From contig JAPYTM010000006.1 of NCBI GenBank assembly GCA_029941825.1, positions 1 through 20,523 on the forward strand: a DNA stretch of 20,523 nucleotides, given 5' to 3'. The stretch's first letter is position 1, and the number at the start of each line of letters is the position of its first letter. A program made the position numbers and the translations under genes. The stretch comes from Candidatus Nitrosopumilus sp. (lineage in GTDB: Archaea > Thermoproteota > Nitrososphaeria > Nitrososphaerales > Nitrosopumilaceae). Of the stretch, positions 1-6,614 are shown piece by piece. Below the pieces are notes generated by a model, which did not search any database, was not told the DNA's origin, and saw only the letters and a program-made list of their open reading frames with translations.

Positions 1-4
1 ATTA

Positions 5-39
5 CCCCTATGGAAAGCAAGGGGCAAGTGAGATTTTTT
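5..39 (+). terminator. GC-rich hairpin followed by T-run at the left edge
   Basis: CCCCT at 5-9 and AGGGG at 20-24 can pair around a 10-base loop, and a T-run (33-38) follows. The first 30 bases are visibly richer in G and C than the rest of the window. This could be the 3' end of an upstream gene or structured RNA with its terminator, but the window starts too late to tell. Weak call. Confidence 0.25.
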
Positions 40-100
40 AGAATTTATTCATTAATCTACATCTGTATTGGTTTTTTTAGAACTTCGTTTGATTGAAAAT

Positions 101-742
101 ATGGCAATGCCTCAGGATTATGATGGAATAAGAACTGATGAATCTGAAAGAACTGATAATGTTGATGAATACCGACGAACATGTATTGATTTTATTGAAG
201 ATATTTCTCACAATTATGAAGAATGGGTTGATTATTACAAATTACCTGAAGATGAAGATAAACGAAGACGTGCAGAAATTCATGCAACCATTACAAAAAC
301 AAATGAGTGGATTGCAAAGGTTGCCCAATCTATCAAAGCCGTTGATATTGTAATGAATGATGGAATTCAAAAGATGGCAGAATCAACTGCTGGTAAACCT
401 ATTCAAATTGGAGTTTTCATAAACCAAACATCCAGTTATGCTGAAAGTAAACCTGGAATTATTGATGTAACTGTTAAGGCAAGTGGACGAAATGGACGGA
501 AAACAAAACTTGGATTTCATTTTAAAAACGATCGATTTAGACTTGAATCTACTTGTGAAGCATATTTTGATGAAAAGAATTTACCTACTGAGGAATTTGA
601 AATGATGGATATTCATTTACAACTACATGCCGAAAATGCAAAACAACGTGATGTAATCTCATTTACTGTAACTGTTAGTGAAATCGAAAATAATATTGAA
701 ATGGATAAACGAGGTCTAACTACAATTATTCATTTAACGTAA
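101..742 (+). CDS. conserved-looking hypothetical soluble protein
   Basis: A protein of 213 residues with the ATG at 101; a TTG at 68 would add 11 residues and a further ATG lies at 107. I do not recognise the family. The N-terminal half is highly charged and predicted helical, with many Asp, Glu and Tyr residues (a DNVDEYRR...YEEWVDYY type stretch). The C-terminal half alternates hydrophobic and polar residues as in a beta sandwich (IGVFINQTSSYA, IDVTVKASG, ISFTVTVSEIEN). There is no signal peptide, membrane segment or Cys motif. Its last 17 bases overlap the 3' end of the convergent gene at 726-1127. A T/A-rich box near 42-48 could serve transcription from about 70. Function unknown; the reading frame itself is secure from length and codon use. 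Confidence 0.8.
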   Translation: MAMPQDYDGIRTDESERTDNVDEYRRTCIDFIEDISHNYEEWVDYYKLPEDEDKRRRAEIHATITKTNEWIAKVAQSIKAVDIVMNDGIQKMAESTAGKPIQIGVFINQTSSYAESKPGIIDVTVKASGRNGRKTKLGFHFKNDRFRLESTCEAYFDEKNLPTEEFEMMDIHLQLHAENAKQRDVISFTVTVSEIENNIEMDKRGLTTIIHLT

Positions 743-1127
743 TTTCTATTGCTACTCTTTTTTCTTTAGATCTCTCTTCACCTGGGTATTTTAATTGAGA
801 TATTTTTTTGTTCAATTCTTCGCTTTCCACTAATTTTGCGTTCCCTGAAAATATTTTATCCTTGTATTTTATTTTAATTTGAGGATTTACTATGGCATTT
901 TGAAACCAATCCCCATCTGGTTTATGTCTTGAAAAGTAAATTTTCCCATTATGATTTACTGCTCGAAGCATTACTGTGTGTTCTTTACCTGTTTTTCTTC
1001 CTTTTGTAACAAGGATTGGTCTAAACAAATTTTCTTTAATTTGCATGCGTGATTTTTTTCCTGTCAAGTAATTTAACCCCATTGATAGAAATTTCTGATA
1101 TTTAGTGTGATAAGCAAATCTGAACAT
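726..1127 (-). CDS. deazaflavin (F420)-dependent nitroreductase-family protein (DUF385-like)
   Basis: A 133-residue protein resembling the split-barrel family of F420-dependent nitroreductases (Ddn/DUF385). The hallmark is the stretch LVTKGRKTGKEHTVML followed by short strands, the DGDWFQNAIVNPQIKIKY segment (family pattern 'W..N..ANP.v.v') and a last strand carrying the cofactor-side loop. These enzymes bind F420 or a related flavin and reduce varied substrates; ammonia-oxidising archaea are known to make F420. The exact substrate cannot be read from sequence. It is convergent with and overlaps (17 bp) the gene on its left; its ATG is only 8 bases from the ATG of the divergent PRC-barrel gene, so its promoter would lie inside that gene. 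A later ATG at residue 16 is an alternative start. Confidence 0.72.
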   Translation of the reverse strand: MFRFAYHTKYQKFLSMGLNYLTGKKSRMQIKENLFRPILVTKGRKTGKEHTVMLRAVNHNGKIYFSRHKPDGDWFQNAIVNPQIKIKYKDKIFSGNAKLVESEELNKKISQLKYPGEERSKEKRVAIEITLNE

Positions 1128-1135
1128 TTGAGACT

Positions 1136-1588
1136 ATGTCAGTGAAATTAGAAGGAATGCCTAACAACTTGGCTACTGCTGATTCTTTTACTGGAAAAAC
1201 AGTAATAGATAGGGAAGGAATTGAGTATGGAAAAGTTAAACACATACACATTAACCAAGACACACTTGTTGTATCTGGCGTAACTATCCATCAAGGATTC
1301 CACAAGGACTATTTTCTTTCAGAGGATTATATTGATAAATTTTCTGAGGAGACATTACTTCTTAGTAGACCTCCTGTTAGAACGGGAATAACCGTTATTG
1401 ATATTGATCGTCATAAAATTGGTAAAGTCAAACGATTACATCGAAATAATGACACAAATGAATTGGAATCAATAGAAGTGAGTGATGGTTTAATGCATTC
1501 AAAAATTATATCCAAATCCCACATTTGGGGTATAGGCGAAAAAGTCATTTTAAGTATGACTAAAGAAGAATTCAAAAAACTTGAATAA
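1136..1588 (+). CDS. tandem PRC-barrel domain protein
   Basis: A 150-residue protein with two PRC-barrel-like repeats. The first is near residues 18-75 (GKTVIDREGIEYGKVKHI) and the second near 82-145 (GITVIDIDRHKIGKVKRLH); both contain the typical 'G..V.D..G..iGkV..i' opening. PRC barrels are small beta barrels used as protein- or RNA-binding adaptors; in archaea they occur in RNA metabolism and in the cell-division CdpB proteins. Which partner this one has cannot be told. No membrane segment is present. It is transcribed divergently from the DUF385-like gene with only 8 bases between the start codons. A downstream ATG (residue 8) is possible. A T-rich stretch after the stop looks like its terminator. 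Confidence 0.75.
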   Translation: MSVKLEGMPNNLATADSFTGKTVIDREGIEYGKVKHIHINQDTLVVSGVTIHQGFHKDYFLSEDYIDKFSEETLLLSRPPVRTGITVIDIDRHKIGKVKRLHRNNDTNELESIEVSDGLMHSKIISKSHIWGIGEKVILSMTKEEFKKLE

Positions 1589-1609
1589 TTTCTTTTAACT
1601 TTCTTTTTT
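1589..1609 (+). terminator. T-rich archaeal-type terminator after the PRC-barrel gene
   Basis: Directly after the stop codon the plus strand runs through three clusters of T (TTTCTTTT, CTTTCTTTTTT), the usual appearance of an archaeal intrinsic terminator. It faces the 3' end of the minus-strand mini-gene at 1627-1725. Confidence 0.45.
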
Positions 1610-1626
1610 AAAACACTATTTTTTGA

Positions 1627-1725
1627 TTATTTTAATTTCTTAGAACAATCTGTACAAATAGGGATTCCCTCGTGAACTATTGTTTCCACATTTGATGAGT
1701 GACATTTTTGACATAATCCTTTCAT
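1627..1725 (-). CDS. 32-residue zinc-ribbon mini-protein
   Basis: The minus strand encodes a complete 32-residue protein, ATG at 1725 to TAA at 1627, reading MKGLCQKCHSS at the N-terminus and IPICTDCSKKLK at the C-terminus. Two CxxC knuckles (C5/C8 and C24/C27) separated by 15 residues make a minimal zinc ribbon, as in many small archaeal zinc-finger proteins. A TTTAAA box at 1748-1753 is centred about 25 bases before the ATG, the spacing of a leaderless haloarchaeal or thaumarchaeal gene, and the stop lies before a T-rich stretch. Two knuckles, a correctly placed promoter and an otherwise empty gap make it a likely real gene. It could bind nucleic acid or a protein; no specific role can be assigned. 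Confidence 0.68.
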   Translation of the reverse strand: MKGLCQKCHSSNVETIVHEGIPICTDCSKKLK

Positions 1726-1747
1726 GAAATATGTTGTAAAATTACTC

Positions 1748-1753
1748 TTTAAA
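1748..1753 (-). promoter_or_regulatory. TATA-like box of the zinc-ribbon mini-gene
   Basis: TTTAAA, centred about 25 bases upstream of the ATG at 1725 on the minus strand. This is the expected TATA-to-start distance for a leaderless transcript. Confidence 0.45.
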
Positions 1754-1785
1754 TTTTTTATGAGTGTCTCAATCAATACTTAGCA

Positions 1786-1793
1786 ATTTATAA
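1786..1793 (+). promoter_or_regulatory. TATA box of the ABC exporter operon; decides the start codon
   Basis: The box (ATTTATAA) is centred near 1789. A transcript starting about 26 bases downstream would begin at about 1815, exactly at the TTG codon of the ATPase. The earlier TTG at 1794 overlaps the box's downstream edge and is therefore unlikely to be translated. Confidence 0.5.
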
Positions 1794-1814
1794 TTGAAAA
1801 ATGCGATCGTTGTG

Positions 1815-2813
1815 TTGTACTCAATTGAAACAAAATCTCTTACAAAATCATTTGGAGATGTAGTTGCAGTAAACGATATTTCTTTTTCAGTCAAAAAAGG
1901 TGAAATTTTTGGATTTTTAGGACCTAATGGCGCTGGAAAAAGTACCACCATGATGATTTTTACCACTTTGTTAAAACCCACATCTGGACAAGCTTTGATT
2001 TATGGATTTGATGTAATGACAAATGCAAAACAAGTCAGGCAAAGTATTGGATATGTTCAACAAGAAACAACTGTTGATGAATATTTAACTGGACGAGAAA
2101 ATCTTTTACTACAAGCAAAATTAAATCATATTCCAAAAAATGAAATTAATAATAGAATTGATGAGGTTTTAGAATTAATTGAATTATCTGATAAACAACA
2201 CAAATCTGTAGTTACATATTCAGGTGGTATGCGAAAGAGATTAGATATTGCAGGTGGTTTGTTGCACAGGCCAAAGGTATTGTTTCTTGATGAACCAACA
2301 GTTGGATTGGATATCCAAACTCGTAGAAAAATTTGGGAATACATTAAAAAAATTCATGATGAATTTGAGATGACAATATTTCTATCAACTCACTATATGG
2401 AGGAGGCAGATCATCTGTGTGATAGAATTGGAATTATTGATGGGGGAAAAATTCAGGTAATTGATTCTCCAGAAAATATGAAAAATGCGATGGGAAATGA
2501 AGTTATTTCAATAATGGTAGAAAATAGTAAACATCATGACTCTTTTTTATCTGAACTCCAAAAAATCAAATTTGTAAAAAACATCAACAAAGATGGGCTT
2601 AAACTTGTTCTTTTTGTATCAAATGGAACTGAAGTTATTCCAAAAATCTTTCAAATTTCATCAGAACTTGAAATTAAAATTACATCACTTTCTTTAACCC
2701 GACCCACTCTTGATGATGTATTTCTTTCATACACTGGACATAAAATTAGAGATGATGATTCTAAATTTAATCGAAGACGTGAACATGCAAAAATGAAGAG
2801 GTTACGTGCATGA
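1815..2813 (+). CDS. ABC exporter ATP-binding protein, DrrA type
   Basis: The ATPase subunit of an ABC-2 type exporter. With the TTG start at 1815 it has 332 residues; the frame is open to a TTG at 1794, which I reject because it lies at the TATA box. Visible motifs: Walker A GPNGAGKST (36-44), Q-loop in GYVQQE (about 82), signature YSGGM (135-139), Walker B VLFLDEPTVGLD (155-166) and switch His in FLSTHY (193). The C-terminal extension ends in LTRPTLDDVFLSYTGH, the mark of the daunorubicin-resistance (DrrA) subfamily. The stop overlaps the start of the permease (ATGA), so the two form one transport unit. Family members export drugs, lipids or glycolipid-like molecules; the substrate here is unknown. 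Confidence 0.92.
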   Translation: MYSIETKSLTKSFGDVVAVNDISFSVKKGEIFGFLGPNGAGKSTTMMIFTTLLKPTSGQALIYGFDVMTNAKQVRQSIGYVQQETTVDEYLTGRENLLLQAKLNHIPKNEINNRIDEVLELIELSDKQHKSVVTYSGGMRKRLDIAGGLLHRPKVLFLDEPTVGLDIQTRRKIWEYIKKIHDEFEMTIFLSTHYMEEADHLCDRIGIIDGGKIQVIDSPENMKNAMGNEVISIMVENSKHHDSFLSELQKIKFVKNINKDGLKLVLFVSNGTEVIPKIFQISSELEIKITSLSLTRPTLDDVFLSYTGHKIRDDDSKFNRRREHAKMKRLRA

Positions 2814-3595
2814 ATACTTTGATGTATGATACTTATACAATTTTTTGGAGAGAATTAAAAAGATACAAAAAATCTCGAAGTGGCGTTTTAATTAGATTAA
2901 TTCAACCTGCAATTTGGATTATTGTGATAGGAAATACATTTTCAGGAACTCAACCTTTGATTCAATCTGTTGGTTTTCAAGGTGAATACATTGAATTTAT
3001 GACACCTGGCGTAATAATCCTCACTGCAATTTTTACTAGTATCTTCGGTGGTGTAAATACACTATGGGATAGACGGTATGGTTTTATGAATAAAGCATTA
3101 ACTTCTCCAATTTCTCGTTCAGCAATTGCACTGGGAAAAATGTCTGCAATTTCTTTGATTGCAGCTATGCAAGCTAGTTTGATCATTGGAATTGCTTTAG
3201 CAATTGGTGTAAATTTTCCAAATCCTATAATGATTATTCCAATAATGGCAATTGTTATTTTATTTTCATTGGGCTTTTCTGGAATTTCTGTAATGGTTGC
3301 AGCAACTGCAAAATCTCAAGAAACTTTTTGGGGTGTGATTAATTTTCTTGGTATGCCTTTGTTTATGTTAAGCCCTGCATTATTTCCATTAGAATTACTT
3401 CCAGATTGGTTAGCAATAATTGCAAAACTAAATCCTGTCACTTACACTGTTTTATTGGTAAGATCAATGATGACTGGTGTAACTGAAGGTGGGGTACCAA
3501 TATTGTTAAGCCTTGGAATCCTATTTGCATTTGTGTTTGTAATGATTGGACTTGCAAGCTATGTGTTTACACGTGAAGTGAATAAACCATTTTAA
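2810..3595 (+). CDS. ABC-2 type exporter permease, DrrB type
   Basis: A 261-residue membrane protein of the ABC-2 permease family, partner of the preceding ATPase, with which it overlaps by 4 bases. About six membrane segments are visible, starting with LIQPAIWIIVIGNTF near residue 30. The family's central signature lies near 60-100 (PGVIILTAIFTSIFGG, then WDRRYGFMNKALTSPISR), and a hydrophobic hairpin with MPLFMLSPALFPLELLPDWL lies around 180-200, as in DrrB and NodJ. A second ATG at 2822 (MYDTYTIFW) could be the true start. The two proteins would form a homodimeric or 2+2 exporter in the cytoplasmic membrane. The substrate is unknown. Confidence 0.9.
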   Translation: MNTLMYDTYTIFWRELKRYKKSRSGVLIRLIQPAIWIIVIGNTFSGTQPLIQSVGFQGEYIEFMTPGVIILTAIFTSIFGGVNTLWDRRYGFMNKALTSPISRSAIALGKMSAISLIAAMQASLIIGIALAIGVNFPNPIMIIPIMAIVILFSLGFSGISVMVAATAKSQETFWGVINFLGMPLFMLSPALFPLELLPDWLAIIAKLNPVTYTVLLVRSMMTGVTEGGVPILLSLGILFAFVFVMIGLASYVFTREVNKPF

Positions 3596-3608
3596 TGTAA
3601 AATCAACA

Positions 3609-3692
3609 CCAATTAGTTTTTAGTGCTTTTTTGTTTGAACCCTGTAAAATGATGTGACATTCTACACAATCGATCTAAAAAATACTAATTGG
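3609..3692. repeat. nested inverted-repeat element between ABC exporter and phosphate genes
   Basis: CCAATTAGT (3609-3617) is exactly complementary to ACTAATTGG (3684-3692), and pairing continues inward through TTTTTAG/CTAAAA with a 3-base bulge, giving about 15 paired bases. Inside, TGTAAAATG (3643-3651) faces CATTCTACA (3658-3666) across a 6-base loop; the one mismatch becomes a G-U pair if the minus strand is transcribed. It may be a structured RNA, a terminator-like hairpin or a small mobile-element remnant. The rest of the 260-base gap (3596-3855) is AT-rich and holds only the promoter of the next operon. Confidence 0.45.
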
Positions 3693-3804
3693 AATACTTG
3701 TTTTACTCTCAGATAATAATTATTTTTTTAATCCATCATAAACAAATTTTCTAAAATTGCGATCAGAACAAGTTTAACATTCAAAGTATGTTTCTATATA
3801 GTAG

Positions 3805-3815
3805 CATATACTTTA
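3805..3815 (+). promoter_or_regulatory. probable TATA region for the phosphate operon
   Basis: CATATACTTTA is centred about 46 bases before the ATG at 3856 and a second TATATAG lies at 3796-3802. Transcription would begin near 3835, leaving a leader of about 20 bases. Tentative. Confidence 0.3.
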
Positions 3816-3855
3816 TGTCCACTACCTTTAATGCCAATTTTTTATCTGGTTAATT

Positions 3856-4485
3856 ATGGGACAATGGCTATCATGGATAAAATCCAATGAAAAAGAACTT
3901 TTACTCATTCTTGATAATTTGGCAAAAAAAGCAGTTGAAACTTCTGAGGCTGTAGTAGTTTTATTTTCAGATTTGAGTAATGAAGAACAAGTACAAAAAA
4001 TTCATAGATTAGAAACTGAAGCAGATGTTCTAACACGTGATATCTTTTCTGAATTAAATCGTACATTCATCACTCCTTTAGATCGTGAAGATATGCAGAG
4101 AATCGCATCAAAAATTGATGATGTAATTGATTTCATGGATGGTATTGCTGCAAGAGTGTATAGTTACAAAATTACTACTCCCCCTCCATATTGTAAACAA
4201 ATAGCTGAAGAATTAGTTAAGGCTACAAAAGAAGTGGAATACATGATGTCTAAATTACAAAAAATCAAGAATCCTAAAGATATGATTCAACATTGTAGAA
4301 ATACTGGTGATATTGAGCATACTGTTGATGATTTGTACAGAGAGGCAATCAAAGAACTCTTTGAATCTGATGATGCAATTAAAATCATCAAACTAAAAGA
4401 TATCTATGAAACAATGGAAACTGCATCAGATAGATGTGTAGATGTTGCAGATGTAATTGAAGATATTGTTTTAAAATATTCATGA
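3856..4485 (+). CDS. DUF47 / PhoU-like phosphate transport regulator
   Basis: A 209-residue, almost entirely helical protein of the DUF47 family (PhoU-like, often called 'phosphate transport regulator'). It shows the typical opening WLSWIKSNEKELLLILDNLAKKAVE, the central segment NRTFITPLDREDMQRIASKIDDVIDFMD and the late segment KLKDIYETMETASDRCVDVADVIEDI. The acidic conserved positions in these helices match the PhoU metal-binding pattern (E/DxxxD). It is followed after 9 bases by the PiT transporter, the standard DUF47-PiT pair, so it most likely controls or stabilises phosphate uptake at the membrane. The ATG at 3856 is the only sensible start. Confidence 0.9.
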   Translation: MGQWLSWIKSNEKELLLILDNLAKKAVETSEAVVVLFSDLSNEEQVQKIHRLETEADVLTRDIFSELNRTFITPLDREDMQRIASKIDDVIDFMDGIAARVYSYKITTPPPYCKQIAEELVKATKEVEYMMSKLQKIKNPKDMIQHCRNTGDIEHTVDDLYREAIKELFESDDAIKIIKLKDIYETMETASDRCVDVADVIEDIVLKYS

Positions 4486-4494
4486 GTTGATAAT

Positions 4495-5481
4495 ATGATA
4501 GAGATAGCCATCGCTGCAATAATTGTAGCATTAATCTTTGATTTTGTAAATGGTTTTAATGATTCAGCAAATTCTGTTGCAACAGTTATTGGAACACGTG
4601 TTCTAAAACCAATTCATGCAGTGGGACTATCTGCAGCCATGAATTTTATTGGTCCTTTTGTTTTTGGTGTAGCTGTAGCAACTACAATAGCTAAAGGAAT
4701 TGTTAGTCCTGATGATATTACAGTATACATGATAATAGGTGGATTGGCAGGTGCTATTGTCTGGAGTACATTGTGTACCTATTTTGGATTACCCATTTCT
4801 AATAGTCATTCTTTAGTTGGTGGAATTATGGGTGCGGGAATTATGGGATTAGGTTTTGAAAAATTAGTTTTTGGTGGTTTGACTAAAATTTTTGCAGGAA
4901 TTGTAATTGGACCAATTGGTGGAATAATTGTTGGTTTACTATTAACTGGCTTAATAATTACCTTCTTTGCAAATTATAGACCTGCAGTTGTAAACAAAAC
5001 TTTTGGTAGATTACAAATTATTTCTTCAGCTTGGTTTGCACTAACTCATGGTGCAAATGATGGACAAAAAACAATGGGTATTATTGTTTTAATTTTATTT
5101 TCAGCAGGAATGGTTCCTAATCTTGAAATGCCTCTGTGGGTAATTTTGGCAGCAGCATCTGCAATGGGATTGGGAACTTTCTTTGGAGGTTACAAAGTTA
5201 TCAAAACACTTGGTGTAAAAATTACAAAACTCAAACCATATCAGGGATTTGCAGCAGAAACTGGGGGTGGATTGATGCTGGCAGTTTTTGCAATATTTGG
5301 TATTCCTGCCAGTACTACACATGTCATTACAGGCACAATTATGGGAGCTGGTTCTGCACGAAGAAAGCGTGCTGTACGCTGGAGCGTTGGAAGGCAAATT
5401 GTTTTTGCATGGATCATTACAATTCCTGGCAGTGCTGCAATAGGCATTGGCTTTACATATGTGATTAGCTTATTTGTTTGA
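4495..5481 (+). CDS. pit: PiT-family inorganic phosphate transporter
   Basis: A 328-residue polytopic membrane protein with about ten membrane segments. The duplicated PiT signature is clear: GFNDSANSVATVIGT in the first half (20-34) and THGANDGQKTMGI in the second (184-196). Each is followed by its partner loop, GLPISNSHSLVGGIMGAG (98-115) and GIPASTTHVITGTIMGAG (269-286). The two halves are the inverted repeats of the phosphate transporter fold; the family uses H+ or Na+ to import phosphate or metal-phosphate. It forms a two-gene operon with the DUF47 gene. Low-affinity PiT carriers also take up arsenate, which may explain the arsenic genes 1.7 kb downstream (inference). It is short compared with bacterial PitA (about 500 residues) but normal for archaea. 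Confidence 0.94.
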   Translation: MIEIAIAAIIVALIFDFVNGFNDSANSVATVIGTRVLKPIHAVGLSAAMNFIGPFVFGVAVATTIAKGIVSPDDITVYMIIGGLAGAIVWSTLCTYFGLPISNSHSLVGGIMGAGIMGLGFEKLVFGGLTKIFAGIVIGPIGGIIVGLLLTGLIITFFANYRPAVVNKTFGRLQIISSAWFALTHGANDGQKTMGIIVLILFSAGMVPNLEMPLWVILAAASAMGLGTFFGGYKVIKTLGVKITKLKPYQGFAAETGGGLMLAVFAIFGIPASTTHVITGTIMGAGSARRKRAVRWSVGRQIVFAWIITIPGSAAIGIGFTYVISLFV

Positions 5482-5535
5482 GTATCTGCAATACCTTGAT
5501 TTTTATTTCAGCAAAAATTTTTTTGAGATATTACA

Positions 5536-6609
5536 ATGGAAATATTACAATTAATTCAATCTAATCTTTTAACCCCTATAATTTTGTTCTTTTTGTTTGG
5601 AATTATTGCAGCTCGAATAAAATCTGATTTAAAAATACCTGAAGCAATTTCAGAATTTTTACCAATTTACCTTCTTGCAGCAATTGGACTTCATGGAGGA
5701 ATAGAGATGAGAAATACTGGATTTGAAAATATGTTGATTCCTATGTTTGTTGCAATAGGTCTTTCATTATTATTTACATTAAATCATTACCAAATTTTAA
5801 GACGATTGGGAAAATTCAATATTTTTGATTCTTATGCATTAGCATCAACTTATGGTGCAGTAGGTGCTGTAACTTTTTCAGTTGGATTATCATTTCTTAA
5901 AAATCAAGGTGTAACATCTGAAGGATACTTGGCTGCAATCTTGGCAATCTTGGAACCTGTAGCATTCATCATGGCAATATTTTTGACAAACATGGCAGTA
6001 TCAAAACAAATCCGTGTAAAGAAACAGTCATTTACAAATGATGATGTATCTGACATTGATGTTGGATTACGTGAAACTAAAACTAAACTTTCTCAAGTTC
6101 TACACGAGTCCCTTACTGGTAAGGCCATAGTAATCTTACTGGGAAGTATTGTTATTGGTTATATGATTGGTGAATCTGGTTTTAGTTCAATTAGTATTGT
6201 GTTTGATCAAATGTTTACTGGCGCCATTGTAATTTTCATGATTGAGATGGGTATAATTGCAGGTCAAAGATTGGGTGATATCAAAAAAGTTGGTGTTTTT
6301 CTTATTGCATTTGCTGTAATTATGCCTACATTTAATGGAATTATTGGTGTATTAGTTGCAACTGGTATGGGATTAAGCTTAGGTGGTGCAGTGATGTTTG
6401 GATTACTTTTGGCTAGTGCATCATTTATTGCAGCGCCTGCAGTTTTACGTCATGCAATACCTCAAGCAAACCCTAGTCTCTACATAACATCTGCATTAGG
6501 AATTACATTCCCATACAACATTATTGTTTTATTACCAATCATGTTTGCCATTTCAACTCTAGTACATGGTGAAGGATCGATAGACTTATTCAATTACATT
6601 ACAAAATAA
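5536..6609 (+). CDS. sbtA: SbtA-type sodium-dependent bicarbonate transporter
   Basis: A 357-residue membrane protein of the SbtA/DUF897 family. The family motifs are present in order: FGIIAARIKSDLKIPEAI (23-40), the first core loop IYLLAAIGLHGGIEM, STYGAVGAVTFSVGLSFL near 105-122 with a following LAILEPVAFIMAI, a charged cytoplasmic linker of about 45 residues (roughly 158-200), and the second repeat containing VIFMIEMGIIAGQRLGDI. About ten membrane helices form two inverted halves. Cyanobacterial SbtA is a high-affinity Na+/bicarbonate symporter. Here it would feed the bicarbonate-using hydroxypropionate/hydroxybutyrate cycle of ammonia-oxidising archaea (inference). An SbtB-like gene follows after 5 bases. 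A T-rich box near 5500-5508 could provide its own promoter. Confidence 0.88.
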   Translation: MEILQLIQSNLLTPIILFFLFGIIAARIKSDLKIPEAISEFLPIYLLAAIGLHGGIEMRNTGFENMLIPMFVAIGLSLLFTLNHYQILRRLGKFNIFDSYALASTYGAVGAVTFSVGLSFLKNQGVTSEGYLAAILAILEPVAFIMAIFLTNMAVSKQIRVKKQSFTNDDVSDIDVGLRETKTKLSQVLHESLTGKAIVILLGSIVIGYMIGESGFSSISIVFDQMFTGAIVIFMIEMGIIAGQRLGDIKKVGVFLIAFAVIMPTFNGIIGVLVATGMGLSLGGAVMFGLLLASASFIAAPAVLRHAIPQANPSLYITSALGITFPYNIIVLLPIMFAISTLVHGEGSIDLFNYITK

Positions 6610-6614
6610 TTGAT

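Noticed and set aside
3696..3773. ACTTGTT / AACAAGT inverted repeat in the phosphate promoter region
   Set aside because: Only 7 bp with a 64-base loop, which is expected by chance in this composition.
5101..5468. Several overlapping open frames of 68-110 codons on both strands inside the PiT gene
   Set aside because: They lie fully in the coding region of a well-supported transporter, and their translations are rich in Cys, Trp and Ser with no domain pattern, as expected for shadow frames.
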